Shown: positions 38,244 to 49,082, numbered from the stretch's first letter. The stretch: 64,000 bases of DNA from Bowmanella sp. JS7-9 (GCF_004329715.1 NZ_JXSY01000018.1:1-64000), one strand, 5' to 3'. Notes: generated by a model not told the origin, from the letters alone. Made by a program: numbers and translations.

Positions 38244-38942
38244 TTAGCTCTGGCCGTAAATACGTTCTGCCGGATTGAACATCAACCAGCTGGTAAGAAT
38301 ATATTTATCATTGGATACGGGTACAGCCCCTCGGTGAGTATGAGTAAAGTAGGCTGGGGCAATCACCATGCGACCTTTTTTAGGCTTGACTGACTGATTC
38401 TGGTAATAGAAATCGGTCGTTCCCCCTTCATCCACATCGTTCAAATAGAACATAAATAACAGTACCCGGTGCAGCGCATCGTTATGCCCGGCCTGAGGGT
38501 AGGTTTCAGAGTGCCAATAGGGATAGCCGCCACTGCCACACTGATATTTTTGCGCGTTGATTTCACCAATGCGAAACAGATACTGAACATAGGCGGCAAT
38601 GTTCGGCTCACCAATTTCTGCGAAATTATCGATAGATAACTTAACCGGCTCACCGCTGGTTGGGTGGCGTACTGTCAGGCCCATGGTGCCGATGATGGCC
38701 ATAAAATGTTCGCGGAAATAATCGATAAGCTGTTCGCTGGTGGCTTCCAGCACAGCCTGGCGAATGGGTGTAAATTCGTCAAAACGCATGATCGACACGT
38801 CCGTGCTGCGCTTTTTCTCAGGATCCACCCCGCCACTGGTGGTGCCGGCTTTCAGATTTGGGCTGGATTCGAAAATGTCGATGATTTGCTCACACAAGGC
38901 CGGCGAGAGGACATCATCGATGACACGGATAAACTGGCTCAT
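38244..38942 (-). CDS. 2-oxoglutarate/Fe(II)-dependent oxygenase
   Basis: A 232-residue protein with a prolyl-hydroxylase-like double-stranded beta-helix. Candidate iron ligands are His and Glu in YWHSETYP (the common form is H-x-D) and the distal His in FTHTHRGAVPV, with the co-substrate Lys or Ser following (NDKYILTSW). EGGTTDFYY and GRMVIAPAYF are typical. The substrate is unknown. Its ATG overlaps the stop of the thioesterase gene (ATGA), so the two are coupled. Confidence 0.82.
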   Translation of the reverse strand: MSQFIRVIDDVLSPALCEQIIDIFESSPNLKAGTTSGGVDPEKKRSTDVSIMRFDEFTPIRQAVLEATSEQLIDYFREHFMAIIGTMGLTVRHPTSGEPVKLSIDNFAEIGEPNIAAYVQYLFRIGEINAQKYQCGSGGYPYWHSETYPQAGHNDALHRVLLFMFYLNDVDEGGTTDFYYQNQSVKPKKGRMVIAPAYFTHTHRGAVPVSNDKYILTSWLMFNPAERIYGQS

Positions 38943-39328
38943 ACCAGCAGTGCCTCCAGTTGGCTGCGCTGTGCTGGGCTAATCGGGGTAGATTTTTGCG
39001 TGGCGAAATTAAAATGCACCAGGCTGGTGGTGCCTTCGGCGCACAGCTGGTTGTTTTGCCAGATCTGCTGATAGACATCGAAGGAGCTGTTACCAATTCG
39101 GCTGATACCGGTACGCACTTCAACTTCTGAACCGAAATACATTTGTGCCTTAAAATCGATTTTCAGGCTGGCAAGGATCAGCGGCCAGTTTTCCACACTC
39201 ATGTCTGGCTGGAAAATGGTAAAAACCGGCTCCCGGGCGGCCTCGAACCATTTGGGCACCACAGTATTGCTTACGTGTTTAAGCGCATCGGTTTCGTAAA
39301 AACGGACTTTAAATTTTTCTGACAGCAT
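38939..39328 (-). CDS. Hotdog-fold acyl-CoA thioesterase (YbgC-like)
   Basis: A 129-residue 4-hydroxybenzoyl-CoA thioesterase-type protein: VRFYETDALKHVSNTVVPKW aligns to the family motif with Asp (ETD) as catalytic residue, followed by FEAARE. YFGSEVEVRTGISRIGNSSF forms the central strands. It probably hydrolyses short or medium acyl-CoA. It starts 30 bases downstream of uvrA and may be read from the uvrA message. Confidence 0.82.
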   Translation of the reverse strand: MLSEKFKVRFYETDALKHVSNTVVPKWFEAAREPVFTIFQPDMSVENWPLILASLKIDFKAQMYFGSEVEVRTGISRIGNSSFDVYQQIWQNNQLCAEGTTSLVHFNFATQKSTPISPAQRSQLEALLV

Positions 39329-39358
39329 AGGGTTTCCGGGGCGCGCCCCGGCCTGTTG

Positions 39359-42187
39359 TTATTGTTGTAATAAAGGTTTGAGGAAGCGCGCAGTATGCGA
39401 TACCGCCTGCTCGGCCAGATGTTCCGGGGTACCCTCGGCGATAATCTGGCCACCACCTGAGCCGCCCTCCGGCCCAAGATCCACTAACCAGTCTGCGGTT
39501 TTGACCACATCCAGATTGTGCTCGATGATCACCACCGTATTGCCATGGTCACGCAGGCGGTGCAGGACCTCCAGTAACTGGCGAATATCTTGGAAGTGCA
39601 GGCCGGTGGTTGGTTCATCCAGAATATACAGCGTCTGACCGGTATCCCGTTTGGACAATTCACGCGCCAGTTTAACCCGTTGCGCTTCACCACCGGACAA
39701 GGTTGTCGCCGACTGACCGAGACGAATATAAGACAACCCTACATCAATCAGGGTTTGGAGCTTACGCGCCAGCGCCGGTATGGCGTCAAAGAACTCACGG
39801 GCATCTTCAACGGTCATTTCCAGCACCTGATGAATATTCTTGCCTTTGTAGGTGACTTCCAGAGTTTCGCGGTTATAGCGTTTGCCCTTACACACATCAC
39901 AAGGAACGTAAATGTCTGGCAGGAAGTGCATCTCTACCTTAATAACGCCATCACCCTGACAGGCTTCGCAGCGACCGCCTTTAACGTTAAAGCTGAAACG
40001 CCCGGGTTTATAGCCGCGTGAGCGAGCTTCCTGAGTTCCGGAAAATAACTCACGAATGGGCGTGAATAATCCGGCATAGGTAGCAGGGTTAGAGCGTGGC
40101 GTACGGCCGATGGGGCTTTGATCGATATCCACTACTTTATCCAGCTGCTCCAGGCCACTAATTGACGTGTAAGGAGCGGGCTCACCGGTAGTGGCTTTAT
40201 TTAAATCACGGTGCGCAATTCGATACAGGGTATCGTTAATCAGGGTAGATTTACCTGAGCCAGATACGCCGGTCACACAGGTCATCAGGCCCATGGGAAT
40301 GCGCAAGTTGACGTTCTGCAGGTTGTTACCACTGGCACCGGACAATTCAATCCACTTGCCTTCTTGTGGCTGGTGGCGTTTGGCCGGTACGGCGATTTTC
40401 TCGGCACCACTGATAAATTTACCGGTCAGCGAGTTGGGATTATTACAGATATCATCCAAGGTTCCCTGGGCGACAATCTCGCCGCCATGCACGCCGGCGC
40501 CCGGGCCGATGTCCAGAATATGGTCGGCGGCACGAATCGCATCCTCATCGTGTTCCACTACCAGCACGGTATTACCCAGATCGCGCAGGTGGGTCAGGGT
40601 TGCCAGCAGGCGTTCGTTGTCCCGTTGGTGCAGGCCGATAGAGGGCTCGTCCAGTACGTACATCACACCGACCAGCCCGGCACCAATTTGGCTGGCCAGA
40701 CGAATACGCTGAGCTTCACCCCCGGACAAGGTTTCGGCACTGCGGGATAGAGTCAGATAATTAAGGCCAACGTTAACCAGGAAATTCAGGCGGTCGTTAA
40801 TTTCTTTGAGGATCTTCTCGGCAATCTGCGCCCGTTTGCCGGTTAATGATAGTGCCCGGAAAAACGCCAGAGAATCACCGATGGACATATCTGCTACGGT
40901 GGGCAGATTGGTTTGGCCGATAAATACATTGCGCGCTTCCGTGCGTAAGCGTGTGCCGCCACAGCTGTTACAGTGTTGGTCGCTCATATACTTGGCCAAC
41001 TCTTCACGCACCGTGTTGGATTCGGTCTCTTTGTACCGGCGCTGCATATTGGGAATAATCCCTTCGAACGGGTGCGCACGCTCAATCACGTCGCCGCGAT
41101 CATTGATATAGCGGAACTTTATCGCTGTGGTGCCTGAGCCAAATAACACCACGTCCTGATGTTTCTGATCCAGCTCGTTGAACGGTTTAGTCAGGCTGAA
41201 AGCGTAATGGTCGGCGACCGCTTGCAGCATCTGAAAATAATAAAAACTGCGTTTGTCCCAACCACGGATGGCGCCGCCGGATAAACTCAGCTCATTGTTA
41301 CTGACCACCCGTGCCGGATCAAAAAACTGGCGGGTACCCAAGCCATCACAGCTGGGGCAGGCGCCGGCTGGATTGTTAAATGAAAATAGTCTTGGTTCCA
41401 GCTCGGCCATGCTGTAGCCGCAGTGCGGACAGGCGAAGTTGGCCGAGAACACCAGTTCTTCCTGACTGCTGTCATCCATCCAGGCAATCTTGGCGGTACC
41501 ACCGGATAAACCTAATGCGGTCTCGAACGACTCAGCCAGACGCAGCTGCAGATCGTCGCGCACTTTAAAGCGATCCACCACGACTTCTATGGTGTGCTTT
41601 TTGTGTAGATCTAACGCCGGTGGGTCGGACAAGTCACAAATCTCACCATCGATGCGGGCACGAATGAACCCTTGCGCGGCCAGATTTTCGAGGGTTTTGA
41701 TATGTTCGCCCTTACGTTCCTGCACGACCGGCGCCAACAGCATTAACTTGCTGTCTTGTGGCATTTCCAGCACGCGATCGACCATTTGGCTGACCGTTTG
41801 TGCATCCAGCGGCACATCATGATCCGGGCAGCGTGGCTCGCCGACGCGGGCAAATAGCAGACGCAAATAGTCATATATTTCGGTAATGGTGCCCACGGTA
41901 GAACGCGGGTTATGGGAGGTGGACTTTTGCTCAATGGAAATCGCCGGCGACAGACCTTCTATATGGTCTACATCGGGCTTTTCCATCATAGATAAAAACT
42001 GACGGGCATAGGCAGACAGCGACTCAACGTAACGTCGTTGACCCTCTGCGTAGAGGGTATCGAAGGCTAACGACGATTTGCCAGAACCAGACAAACCTGT
42101 GATGACGATAAGTTTGTCACGTGGTAGCTCGAAACTGATGTTCTTAAGATTATGGGTGCGCGCACCACGAACTTCGATTTTATCCAT
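39359..42187 (-). CDS. uvrA: Excinuclease ABC subunit A (UvrA)
   Basis: A 942-residue damage-recognition ATPase of nucleotide-excision repair, near the 940 of E. coli. Two ABC modules are seen: [20 protein letters not shown] and [20 protein letters not shown] as Walker A, with [14 protein letters not shown] and [14 protein letters not shown] as signatures. Zinc-binding Cys pairs are CPHCGYS / CPSCDGLG and CEACQGDG / [13 protein letters not shown] 42187 ([17 protein letters not shown]) fits the family start; the frame from 42229 is longer by 14 residues. I see no clear LexA box upstream. Confidence 0.98.
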   Translation of the reverse strand: MDKIEVRGARTHNLKNISFELPRDKLIVITGLSGSGKSSLAFDTLYAEGQRRYVESLSAYARQFLSMMEKPDVDHIEGLSPAISIEQKSTSHNPRSTVGTITEIYDYLRLLFARVGEPRCPDHDVPLDAQTVSQMVDRVLEMPQDSKLMLLAPVVQERKGEHIKTLENLAAQGFIRARIDGEICDLSDPPALDLHKKHTIEVVVDRFKVRDDLQLRLAESFETALGLSGGTAKIAWMDDSSQEELVFSANFACPHCGYSMAELEPRLFSFNNPAGACPSCDGLGTRQFFDPARVVSNNELSLSGGAIRGWDKRSFYYFQMLQAVADHYAFSLTKPFNELDQKHQDVVLFGSGTTAIKFRYINDRGDVIERAHPFEGIIPNMQRRYKETESNTVREELAKYMSDQHCNSCGGTRLRTEARNVFIGQTNLPTVADMSIGDSLAFFRALSLTGKRAQIAEKILKEINDRLNFLVNVGLNYLTLSRSAETLSGGEAQRIRLASQIGAGLVGVMYVLDEPSIGLHQRDNERLLATLTHLRDLGNTVLVVEHDEDAIRAADHILDIGPGAGVHGGEIVAQGTLDDICNNPNSLTGKFISGAEKIAVPAKRHQPQEGKWIELSGASGNNLQNVNLRIPMGLMTCVTGVSGSGKSTLINDTLYRIAHRDLNKATTGEPAPYTSISGLEQLDKVVDIDQSPIGRTPRSNPATYAGLFTPIRELFSGTQEARSRGYKPGRFSFNVKGGRCEACQGDGVIKVEMHFLPDIYVPCDVCKGKRYNRETLEVTYKGKNIHQVLEMTVEDAREFFDAIPALARKLQTLIDVGLSYIRLGQSATTLSGGEAQRVKLARELSKRDTGQTLYILDEPTTGLHFQDIRQLLEVLHRLRDHGNTVVIIEHNLDVVKTADWLVDLGPEGGSGGGQIIAEGTPEHLAEQAVSHTARFLKPLLQQ

Positions 42188-42351
42188 ACAGAGAGTTTCT
42201 GACCCGCTAAAAAACCAACAGTATGCCATATCTGGCGTTTATGTCGCCATGTAAGCGACAGGATACAAACAGCGAATCGGTTTATTCATCGCGTGTGTTG
42301 GCTGTGATACACTCCCCGACCGTTTTTGGATGTATCGATGCGTTAATTTAC

Positions 42352-43701
42352 GTGAATAAAGTAGAGATAAAAGCCGCCGCGTCACTGGCCAGTGTGTATG
42401 TGTTACGCATGCTTGGGTTGTTTATGGTGATGCCGGTGCTGGCCATTCTGACTCAGGACTACGCGGGCTATTCGGCGATGATGGTCGGGCTGGCCATTGG
42501 TGGCTATGGCCTGACTCAGGCCCTGTTGCAAATTCCTATGGGGATTTTGTCTGACCGCATTGGCCGTAAACCGGTGATTATTGGTGGTTTGGTGTTGTTT
42601 GCTGCGGGCAGTATAGTCGCTGGGATGGCAGAAAACATGTCGCAGCTGATTGTCGGACGCGTGTTACAGGGCGCGGGAGCGATTGCCGGCGCGGTCATGG
42701 CGCTGGCTGCCGATGTCAGCCGCGAGAGTGAACGCACCAAGATGATGGCGATCATCGGTGTATCGATAGGCTTTTCATTCTATCTGGCGGTCATTTTGGG
42801 GCCGGTTATCTCCAGTGCATTTGGTTTATCCGGGATTTTTATGGTGACCGCCGCATTAGCCGCGCTGGCAATTCCGCTGGTCTATTTTGTGGTGCCGCAG
42901 GCCGTTAATGCTGCACCGCAGGGCGACACATTACCCGCGCTCAAAGACATTCGTGCGATGTTGGCCAACGGTGAACTGTTACGCCTGAATCTGAGCGTAC
43001 TGATTTTGCACATGATGATCACGCTGTTGTTTACCTATCTGCCTGAAAAAATCAGTGCAGCAGGCTGGCCATTGGCGCGTCATTGGGAGCTGTATTTGCC
43101 GGTACTGATTTTGTCGGTGGCCGGGTTGGTGCTGTTAATGCGCATGGCCAAAGGCTGGGCGATTCGTCTGCCGCTAATGTTCAGCGTTGCCATGCTATTG
43201 GTCGCCTTTGCAGGTTACCTGTGGGTACCACTGCATATGAGCTGGCTGATGGTATTCACGCTGGTGTTTTTTATTGGTTTCAATTTTCTGGAGTCCAATC
43301 TGCCTGCGTTGGTTTCGTCGGTGGCGCCGGCAGGTAAGAAAGGCTCGGCCATGGGCTTGTACGCCAGTTTCCAATTTTTTGGCGCGTTTCTCGGCGGTGC
43401 AATCGCCGGTGTATTGCGTCAATATGAAGGGGTGGAAAGCGTGTTTATGCTGGCTATCTTGCTGTGTGTTTGCTGGCTACTTTTATTGGCCGGATTAAAT
43501 GGATCGCAGCGTTTAAAACGTTATACACTAACGGTCAATGTCACCGCATCTGAGGCAAGCCACCTGGCGCACCAACTGGCGAATTTAGCCGGCGTCAACG
43601 ATGTCACTGTCATCCCGCAAGAGCGCGCAGCTTACCTGAAAGTGGATGATACGCGGTTTAACTTACAACAAGCCCGCCAGATAGTGGGTGAACAACAATA
43701 A
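42352..43701 (+). CDS. MFS transporter, YajR-like
   Basis: A 449-residue transporter with 12 TM helices. Motif A is GILSDRIGRKPVI and the helix-4/5 region is GRVLQGAGAIAGAVMALAAD. After the last TM (about 385) a soluble ferredoxin-like domain follows (RYTLTVNVTASEASHLAHQL to FNLQQARQIVG), as in the YAM domain of E. coli YajR. Substrate is unknown. The long frame from 42223 overlaps the uvrA 5' end; GTG 42352 (MNKVEIKAAASLASVYVLRM) gives the usual length. The ribosome site is weak. It sits between uvrA and ssb. Confidence 0.85.
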   Translation: MNKVEIKAAASLASVYVLRMLGLFMVMPVLAILTQDYAGYSAMMVGLAIGGYGLTQALLQIPMGILSDRIGRKPVIIGGLVLFAAGSIVAGMAENMSQLIVGRVLQGAGAIAGAVMALAADVSRESERTKMMAIIGVSIGFSFYLAVILGPVISSAFGLSGIFMVTAALAALAIPLVYFVVPQAVNAAPQGDTLPALKDIRAMLANGELLRLNLSVLILHMMITLLFTYLPEKISAAGWPLARHWELYLPVLILSVAGLVLLMRMAKGWAIRLPLMFSVAMLLVAFAGYLWVPLHMSWLMVFTLVFFIGFNFLESNLPALVSSVAPAGKKGSAMGLYASFQFFGAFLGGAIAGVLRQYEGVESVFMLAILLCVCWLLLLAGLNGSQRLKRYTLTVNVTASEASHLAHQLANLAGVNDVTVIPQERAAYLKVDDTRFNLQQARQIVGEQQ

Positions 43702-43713
43702 TCAGGAGTCATT

Positions 43714-44289
43714 ATGGCAAGCAGAGGCATTAACAAAGTTATTCTGGTCGGTAATCTGGGCCAGGACCCGGATGTGCGTTTCACGCCGGGCGGCAAAGCA
43801 GTTGCCAATCTGACCATCGCTACCTCTGAAAGCTGGAAAGATCAGCAAGGCCAGATGCAGGAAAAAACCGAATGGCACCGAGTGGTGATGTTTGGCAAAT
43901 TGGCAGAGATCGCCGGTGAATACCTGAAAAAGGGTAGCCAGGTGTATATCGAAGGTAAATTGCAGACCCGCAAATGGCAGGATCAGCAAGGTCAGGACAA
44001 ATACACCACGGAAATCGTATTGGATCCGTTTACTGGCGTGATGCAAATGCTGGGTGGTCGCAGTGGCGGTCAGTCAGAAGGTGGTTATCAGCAAAACCAG
44101 GGCGGTGGTTTCCAGAAGAATCAGGGTGGCTACCAACAAGGTGGTCAGCGTCCGGCACCTCAGCAGCAATATCAGCAGCGTCCGCAGCAGAATAATCCGG
44201 GTCAACAGGGTGGCTTTAATCAACAGAATCAAAATACGCCGCCAATGGCCGAGCCGGATTTCGATTTTGATGACGATATTCCGTTTTGA
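43714..44289 (+). CDS. ssb: Single-stranded DNA-binding protein
   Basis: A 191-residue SSB: OB-fold (1-112; [58 protein letters not shown]), a Gly/Gln-rich linker (about 115-180), and the acidic tip DFDDDIPF that binds partner proteins. AGGAGT precedes ATG 43714. It starts 12 bases after the MFS gene, so it can share its message. Confidence 0.97.
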   Translation: MASRGINKVILVGNLGQDPDVRFTPGGKAVANLTIATSESWKDQQGQMQEKTEWHRVVMFGKLAEIAGEYLKKGSQVYIEGKLQTRKWQDQQGQDKYTTEIVLDPFTGVMQMLGGRSGGQSEGGYQQNQGGGFQKNQGGYQQGGQRPAPQQQYQQRPQQNNPGQQGGFNQQNQNTPPMAEPDFDFDDDIPF

Positions 44290-44320
44290 GAACGAACAAT
44301 TTATTAATTGTTATAAATAG

Positions 44321-44345
44321 AAATCCCGCGAAAGCGGGATTTTTT
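44321..44345 (+). terminator. ssb terminator
   Basis: Stem AAATCCCGC / GCGGGATTT closed by a GAAA tetraloop and followed by T residues, 31 bases after ssb. Confidence 0.88.
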
Positions 44346-44372
44346 ATGCGGTTGTTATAACTGCAATTCTGA

Positions 44373-44400
44373 TAACAATGCGGGTAGCCCCGCATTGTTA
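44373..44400 (-). terminator. Hairpin after the GH81 gene
   Basis: Perfect 12-base stem TAACAATGCGGG / CCCGCATTGTTA with a TAGC loop, 17 bases past the stop of the minus-strand glucanase gene. The T-tract on that strand is poor, so it may act as an mRNA 3' stabiliser or weak terminator. Confidence 0.55.
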
Positions 44401-44417
44401 ACTAAAGGAACCTGGCA

Positions 44418-47400
44418 TTAAGGCTGAAGCACAGTGAAATTGTTGGCTTCAGCTATCACCTGCGTGCCATTACTAAAGGTAACCGTGCGTTGGGTCGCGC
44501 CAAAGTTATACACCACATAGGTCAACACGCCGTTTTTATTAAACGCCACGGCGGCAGGGTAGTCGGCGGTTAACGCACCGGTACCCATTGCCATCTGCCC
44601 CAATTTTTTGAAAGTGTGCAGCCAATGATAGGTATGGGCCTTGGTTTCCCCTGCTTCTGGCTCATAGGGTGAGGCAGACTCATAATCCTCAATGCTGCTG
44701 GTGGCATCGGTCATGGCCCAAATATTCCACCAAATATCACGCCATTGATCATTTACTAAGCCGGACGGGCGACCATTACTGGATTCATCCAAACCTAACG
44801 ATACATAGTCTTGTAAATAGTCGGCATGCACCCCGATATGCAGATTTAATGCATTGGTCGGTAATCCCTGAATACCGAGAATGTGCGCATACGCACCGCT
44901 AAACCAGGTTGAGAATACTGCACCATCGCCCCATACAATTGAGGTGGTAATACCGTCATAACCCGCGGGGAAGTTATCGTTTTCGGCATCGCCGCCGCGA
45001 TAGCCGTCAATATTGTTCCAATATTGCCAATAGGCCGCGGCTGTTGAGGCGTGTAAATAAAGTCCACGCTCGGTGATCGCGGTGTCACCGGTGATCAGCC
45101 CGAACAACACCATGGCGCCATACGCATTGGCCGCCTCGGACGTCGACTCATTGTTGTTGCCGCGCGCAAAATTGACGTTACCGGATGCCCATGAGAAACC
45201 ATTAGTTGGATCAAAGTGGCGTAGATATGGAAACATGGGATCGTCACGATCGCCGGCATAATCTCTGATCAGTAATTTCACCATCTGGCCGTATTGGTCA
45301 TCGCGACACCATGCGGGTTCGTTGCGGCAAATTTCCGCAGCTGCGCGCACAAAATAACCGTAATGGAAGTGGTGGTCATTGAGTTGCTGGTGTGCCGCAA
45401 AAGACTCCTCCATACCCAACAGGGTGTTCCAGGTGTCGTCGTAAGCAAAGTACTTATCCTCATCCAGATTGTCATTGGTTTGTGCGGTAAACCAATCTTC
45501 CAATTCGGCTTTTAACCAGGCTAACAACTGCTGCTTTTGGGTGGTTAAATTGAGTCCGTCGGCAATGGCAATTAACTCAGCAACTTTGCCGTAGTTTTTC
45601 CCTGCCCAATAAGTATCTTTGCGCGAGTTCCACTGGGAGCTGGGTATGGCGATAAATTCGTCGACCAGTGCCGTCAGGGCCGGCACATCCATGTCGTCGG
45701 TAAAGGTCGGTAATGCCGGTAAAATACCCACATTAGGTAGCTGATAAGTAAAGCTGCTTAGTGCGGCGAATTTGGTGATGCCGCGCGCGCTGCGGGTTTG
45801 ATAGGCAGAAGCGTTTAACGTGGACGTGATATGTTTCCAGTGCAGCGGTTGCAAACCAGCTAAGGTGGTCACCGGTGAACCGTCTGCGTCCAGATAGCGC
45901 TGGGTAATGTCGACCGCCTGGGTTGTGTTGTCTACGCTGTAGTCCACCCTGACACTGGCGACTTTGTTGCGCGCATACTGCTCGAACAACTCAATCATTG
46001 CCTGCGCCGGATTACTCTGGGTTGGCAGCAGCGCAATGGTGTAAGACTTGGTGGCATTGCTAACACCGATGACGTTGCCATCCGGGTTACTGAAGCTGGT
46101 TGGTCCGTCGCCTGTAATCAGGTAGTAATTGGTATTGCCGGCAACGCTGGTCCAAATGCCCAGACTGCTATCACCGGTGAAAAATACGCCTTTTTCACCG
46201 CCGTTTTCACGCAGTGTTTTGAGTTGTAAATCTCCTTTGAATACGTCCACAAACACGTAGGGTGAGCCATGCACAAAGGTCGCATGCATGATGGCTTCGT
46301 TTTGTTGTTGCCATTCGACGGTGACGCTGCCGTCACTGTGCGCTGTGGCATAGGCTTGTAGTGCATTGTAGCCACTGTTCGCGATTGCAATACCGTCAAA
46401 AACCTCCGCGAATGGGTCGGGAATACGGTAGCCAAAGTCGATGCCATATACATTGAGCCCGCTGGGTATACCCATCATCCTAAAACCGGTATTGCTGATC
46501 CGGGCGGTGATGGGATCGGGAGTAATGTAACCGGCGCGGTTAGGATCGCCAATGGTCATTTCCCCGATAAATGATACGGAGCCCCACCAACGGTGGGCTG
46601 CCACGGGTTGTTGAGCCGCTTGTCCTACAACATGGGGTAAAAGTGGGGTTGGCTCACCTATGGGCTTACCCGTTGAGGTATCACAATCGGCAACGCCGGG
46701 AGCGACAACCCCGGCACTGTAAATCCAGTTACCGTAATCGTATACACAGCGATAGCTGGCAGGATTAATCGTATCGGAGTAACTTGCCGCTCCCAGTTGG
46801 GTAAGGGTGTAGTCAACATTGTTGGCGGGGGGCGTCGTCACGGCAATAGAAGATTCACCGCTATAGGTCGACTCAAAGCGCACGTTGTCGAGCCTGAACT
46901 GGTTGCCGTTGTGGGTGGTTGCCCAGATAACGATGCCAGTATTTACTTTTGTCAGATTCAGACCCGCCTGTTCAAGGGTGGCTAACGGTACCGTGATCTG
47001 TGTCCAGTTAGCATCCACGGCGAAAGTGATCTGCTGATCTCCCGATGTGCAAGGATAGCTACAATCGAGTTTCATGGTGTACAACCCATCGCCAGCAATG
47101 GTTTTAAGGTCAAACAACAACGCTCCATCACGGAAGCTGGTTGTATCTACCGGCGTGGAGGACTTTACAAAGAATCCTGCTAGCGAGCCGCTGCTGGCGT
47201 GCTGGATTTCGAGCACTTCGCCACGTTCACTGTCATTCACGGTTTGCCAACTGATACCCGGACACGCGGCACCACCGTCGTTATTGCACTCAGCGTAGCC
47301 AATTGCCTCATCAAATGCGTTTAACCCAGCATCCCAGGGAGCAACAGCCGCCCCTTGACTTAACACCATCAGATTGGTGGTCGCAGTGGCCTCTCTGACG

Positions 47401-47951
47401 TGTACGACTCGGCTGATGTTAGTGCTATTGCCGGCGGTATCGGTTGCCTCGTACTGCAATGTGTAACTGGCGACGGTTTGGGTATCCACGCTGCCGGAAA
47501 TGATCACATTGACTGCACCATCAACGGTATCTTGTGCGGTTGCGCCCGCTTCGATGTATTCACTACCCAATTCAACCATCACGACAGGCTGGCCGAGCAA
47601 CGTCACCGTCGGCGCGATAGTGTCGGCAACGATGACGGTGCGCTGCTGCGTGGCAGTATTTCCGGCGCTATCGCTGGCACTGTATGTCAGGGTATAGGTA
47701 CCTGCAGCGCTGCCGACACTACCAGACACACTGACGGCCACGCTGCCATCGACATTGTCGCTAGCGGAAGCACCAGGGTCGCTAAACACCGTGCCTTGTT
47801 CGTGATTAAGCGTGGCAGCACCGGTTAGCGTGATGACAGGCGCAGTATTATCAGGCGCAGGTGTAGGAGATGGGGTAACGGGAGCTGAGTCACCGCCTCC
47901 ACAGGCTGATAATAAAACAGAGGCACAACAAACCAAGAGCGGGTAACGCAT
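44418..47951 (-). CDS. Secreted GH81 endo-beta-1,3-glucanase (laminarinase) lipoprotein
   Basis: A 1177-residue exported enzyme. A lipobox (LLSACGGG) is followed by a Pro-rich linker, two Ig-like DUF5011-type repeats (about 35-105 and 110-185; PVITLTGAATLNHEQGTVFS, TYTLTYSASDSAGN, SYTLQYEATDTAGN), a galactose-binding-like carbohydrate module (about 195-360), and the GH81 catalytic domain (about 385-1177). GH81 landmarks: DHHFHYGYFVRAAAE with the proton-donor Asp and NNNESTSEAANAYGAM with the Glu pair. It should cut beta-1,3-glucans such as laminarin at the cell surface. ATG 47951 has AAGGA at good spacing; the frame from 47987 is longer. No other glycan genes are near, so control probably comes through the LacI-type palindrome upstream. 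Confidence 0.92.
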   Translation of the reverse strand: MRYPLLVCCASVLLSACGGGDSAPVTPSPTPAPDNTAPVITLTGAATLNHEQGTVFSDPGASASDNVDGSVAVSVSGSVGSAAGTYTLTYSASDSAGNTATQQRTVIVADTIAPTVTLLGQPVVMVELGSEYIEAGATAQDTVDGAVNVIISGSVDTQTVASYTLQYEATDTAGNSTNISRVVHVREATATTNLMVLSQGAAVAPWDAGLNAFDEAIGYAECNNDGGAACPGISWQTVNDSERGEVLEIQHASSGSLAGFFVKSSTPVDTTSFRDGALLFDLKTIAGDGLYTMKLDCSYPCTSGDQQITFAVDANWTQITVPLATLEQAGLNLTKVNTGIVIWATTHNGNQFRLDNVRFESTYSGESSIAVTTPPANNVDYTLTQLGAASYSDTINPASYRCVYDYGNWIYSAGVVAPGVADCDTSTGKPIGEPTPLLPHVVGQAAQQPVAAHRWWGSVSFIGEMTIGDPNRAGYITPDPITARISNTGFRMMGIPSGLNVYGIDFGYRIPDPFAEVFDGIAIANSGYNALQAYATAHSDGSVTVEWQQQNEAIMHATFVHGSPYVFVDVFKGDLQLKTLRENGGEKGVFFTGDSSLGIWTSVAGNTNYYLITGDGPTSFSNPDGNVIGVSNATKSYTIALLPTQSNPAQAMIELFEQYARNKVASVRVDYSVDNTTQAVDITQRYLDADGSPVTTLAGLQPLHWKHITSTLNASAYQTRSARGITKFAALSSFTYQLPNVGILPALPTFTDDMDVPALTALVDEFIAIPSSQWNSRKDTYWAGKNYGKVAELIAIADGLNLTTQKQQLLAWLKAELEDWFTAQTNDNLDEDKYFAYDDTWNTLLGMEESFAAHQQLNDHHFHYGYFVRAAAEICRNEPAWCRDDQYGQMVKLLIRDYAGDRDDPMFPYLRHFDPTNGFSWASGNVNFARGNNNESTSEAANAYGAMVLFGLITGDTAITERGLYLHASTAAAYWQYWNNIDGYRGGDAENDNFPAGYDGITTSIVWGDGAVFSTWFSGAYAHILGIQGLPTNALNLHIGVHADYLQDYVSLGLDESSNGRPSGLVNDQWRDIWWNIWAMTDATSSIEDYESASPYEPEAGETKAHTYHWLHTFKKLGQMAMGTGALTADYPAAVAFNKNGVLTYVVYNFGATQRTVTFSNGTQVIAEANNFTVLQP

Positions 47952-48270
47952 AAGCATCCTTGAATATAAGTAATGTGGTGATGACACAGGGCGTTCAATT
48001 CGCTAATCATTGACATTACTACGTGCCAGAGATGCCACTGCCAAATAATGTAAGCGCTTACATTTGCTTTTTATAACCTCGCACAGTGTGTTGTCTAACG
48101 CAATGTAAATATTTTGTTATTTTGTCTTGGCGAGTTCTGAGCGGTTAATTGCCGTATCAGTCAACACAATGCACATTTATGTTGATTAACAGACGCAACA
48201 CGTTAGTGACGAGTCACATTTGATGCAGGATTGGAATTGTTGGTAGTCGTAGCAACAAAAGCCGGTTACA
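47952..48270. other. Intergenic region between the GH81 and DUF2238 genes
   Basis: About 320 bases between divergent genes, AT-rich around 48070-48130. It contains the perfect palindrome at 48047-48064 and a small GTGAC-GA-GTCAC dyad at 48206-48217. No convincing open frame. Confidence 0.55.
48047..48064. promoter_or_regulatory. LacI-family-type operator palindrome
   Basis: A perfect 18-base palindrome AATGTAAGCGCTTACATT, centred 104 bases upstream of the GH81 start. The core TGTAAGCGCTTACA has the central CG and half-sites typical for LacI/GalR-family sugar regulators. Confidence 0.7.
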
Positions 48271-48951
48271 GTGGAAAAAAACACCAATAACAACAATATG
48301 AAAAATTCCTCAAGTAGTTTCCCGTTACTGATGCTGCTGTGTTACCTGGCAGAGTTTATTTGGCTGGCTATCGACCCCTATGACAGAGCTGTATGGTGGG
48401 CAGAGAATATCCCGGTGATGATCCCTGTTGCGCTGCTAGTCCTGACGTATCATCGCTTTCGCTTCTCGAATCTTGCGTATTTTCTGATGACGTTTTTCTT
48501 TATGTTCCATACCTTTGGTGGGCATTACACCTTTGAACGTGCGCCATTTGATACCGTAAATGGCTTACTGCCCTATTTAAATATGGATTTTTTGTTTCCG
48601 GAAGGACGCAACAATTTCGATCGCGTCGGGCATTATTTGGTTGGCATTCTGGCCTATCCGTTAGCCGAGTTATTTCTGCGTAAGAAATGGGTGGCAAATG
48701 TTCCGACGGCAATTTTTCTGGGTATTGTCGCGTTAGGTTTCTGGGGAGCTATCTACGAAGTGATCGAGATGTATTACGCCATTGCGGAAGGCGGTGAGTC
48801 AGGCGCGGCGTTTTTAGGTTCTCAGGGCGACGTGTGGGATGCACAGAAAGATATGTTTCTGGACATTCTCGGTGCGTGTAGTGTGTTTATTGTGTTTGGA
48901 TTTAGCTTAAGCAAATGGCGTCGCAACGGTTTCGACGATTATCGTTTGTAA
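48271..48951 (+). CDS. DUF2238 (YjdF) family membrane protein
   Basis: A 226-residue protein with about six TM helices. Family marks are IPVMIPVALLVLTYHRFRFS, FFFMFHTFGGHYTFERAPF, NNFDRVGHYLVGILAYPLAE, and the acidic GSQGDVWDAQKDMFLDILGA. Conserved His and Asp residues in membrane loops suggest metal or lipid chemistry, but the function is unknown. GTG 48271 gives the longest form; ATG 48298 is an alternative, and neither has a good ribosome site, so the start is uncertain. Confidence 0.8.
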   Translation: MEKNTNNNNMKNSSSSFPLLMLLCYLAEFIWLAIDPYDRAVWWAENIPVMIPVALLVLTYHRFRFSNLAYFLMTFFFMFHTFGGHYTFERAPFDTVNGLLPYLNMDFLFPEGRNNFDRVGHYLVGILAYPLAELFLRKKWVANVPTAIFLGIVALGFWGAIYEVIEMYYAIAEGGESGAAFLGSQGDVWDAQKDMFLDILGACSVFIVFGFSLSKWRRNGFDDYRL

Positions 48952-49082
48952 AACATTGTTTTTTACACCTCAGCCCGCCGGCTATTCTGGTCTGGCGGGC
49001 ACTCGTTTTGCTGCTTTAATAACCTTAAAAATTAACATTTCGTAAAAGTTGTAGTTGCTTTGTTAAGGTTGCGAACTTTTGT

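Noticed and set aside
42188-42351. LexA (SOS) box between uvrA and the MFS gene
   Set aside because: I searched for CTG-N10-CAG on both strands and found only inverted or wrongly spaced versions (for example CAG-N10-CTG around 42220).
48203-48222. CRP site near GTGACGAGTCACA upstream of the DUF2238 gene
   Set aside because: One half-site (TCACA) is good, but the partner at six bases is TTAGT, far from TGTGA.
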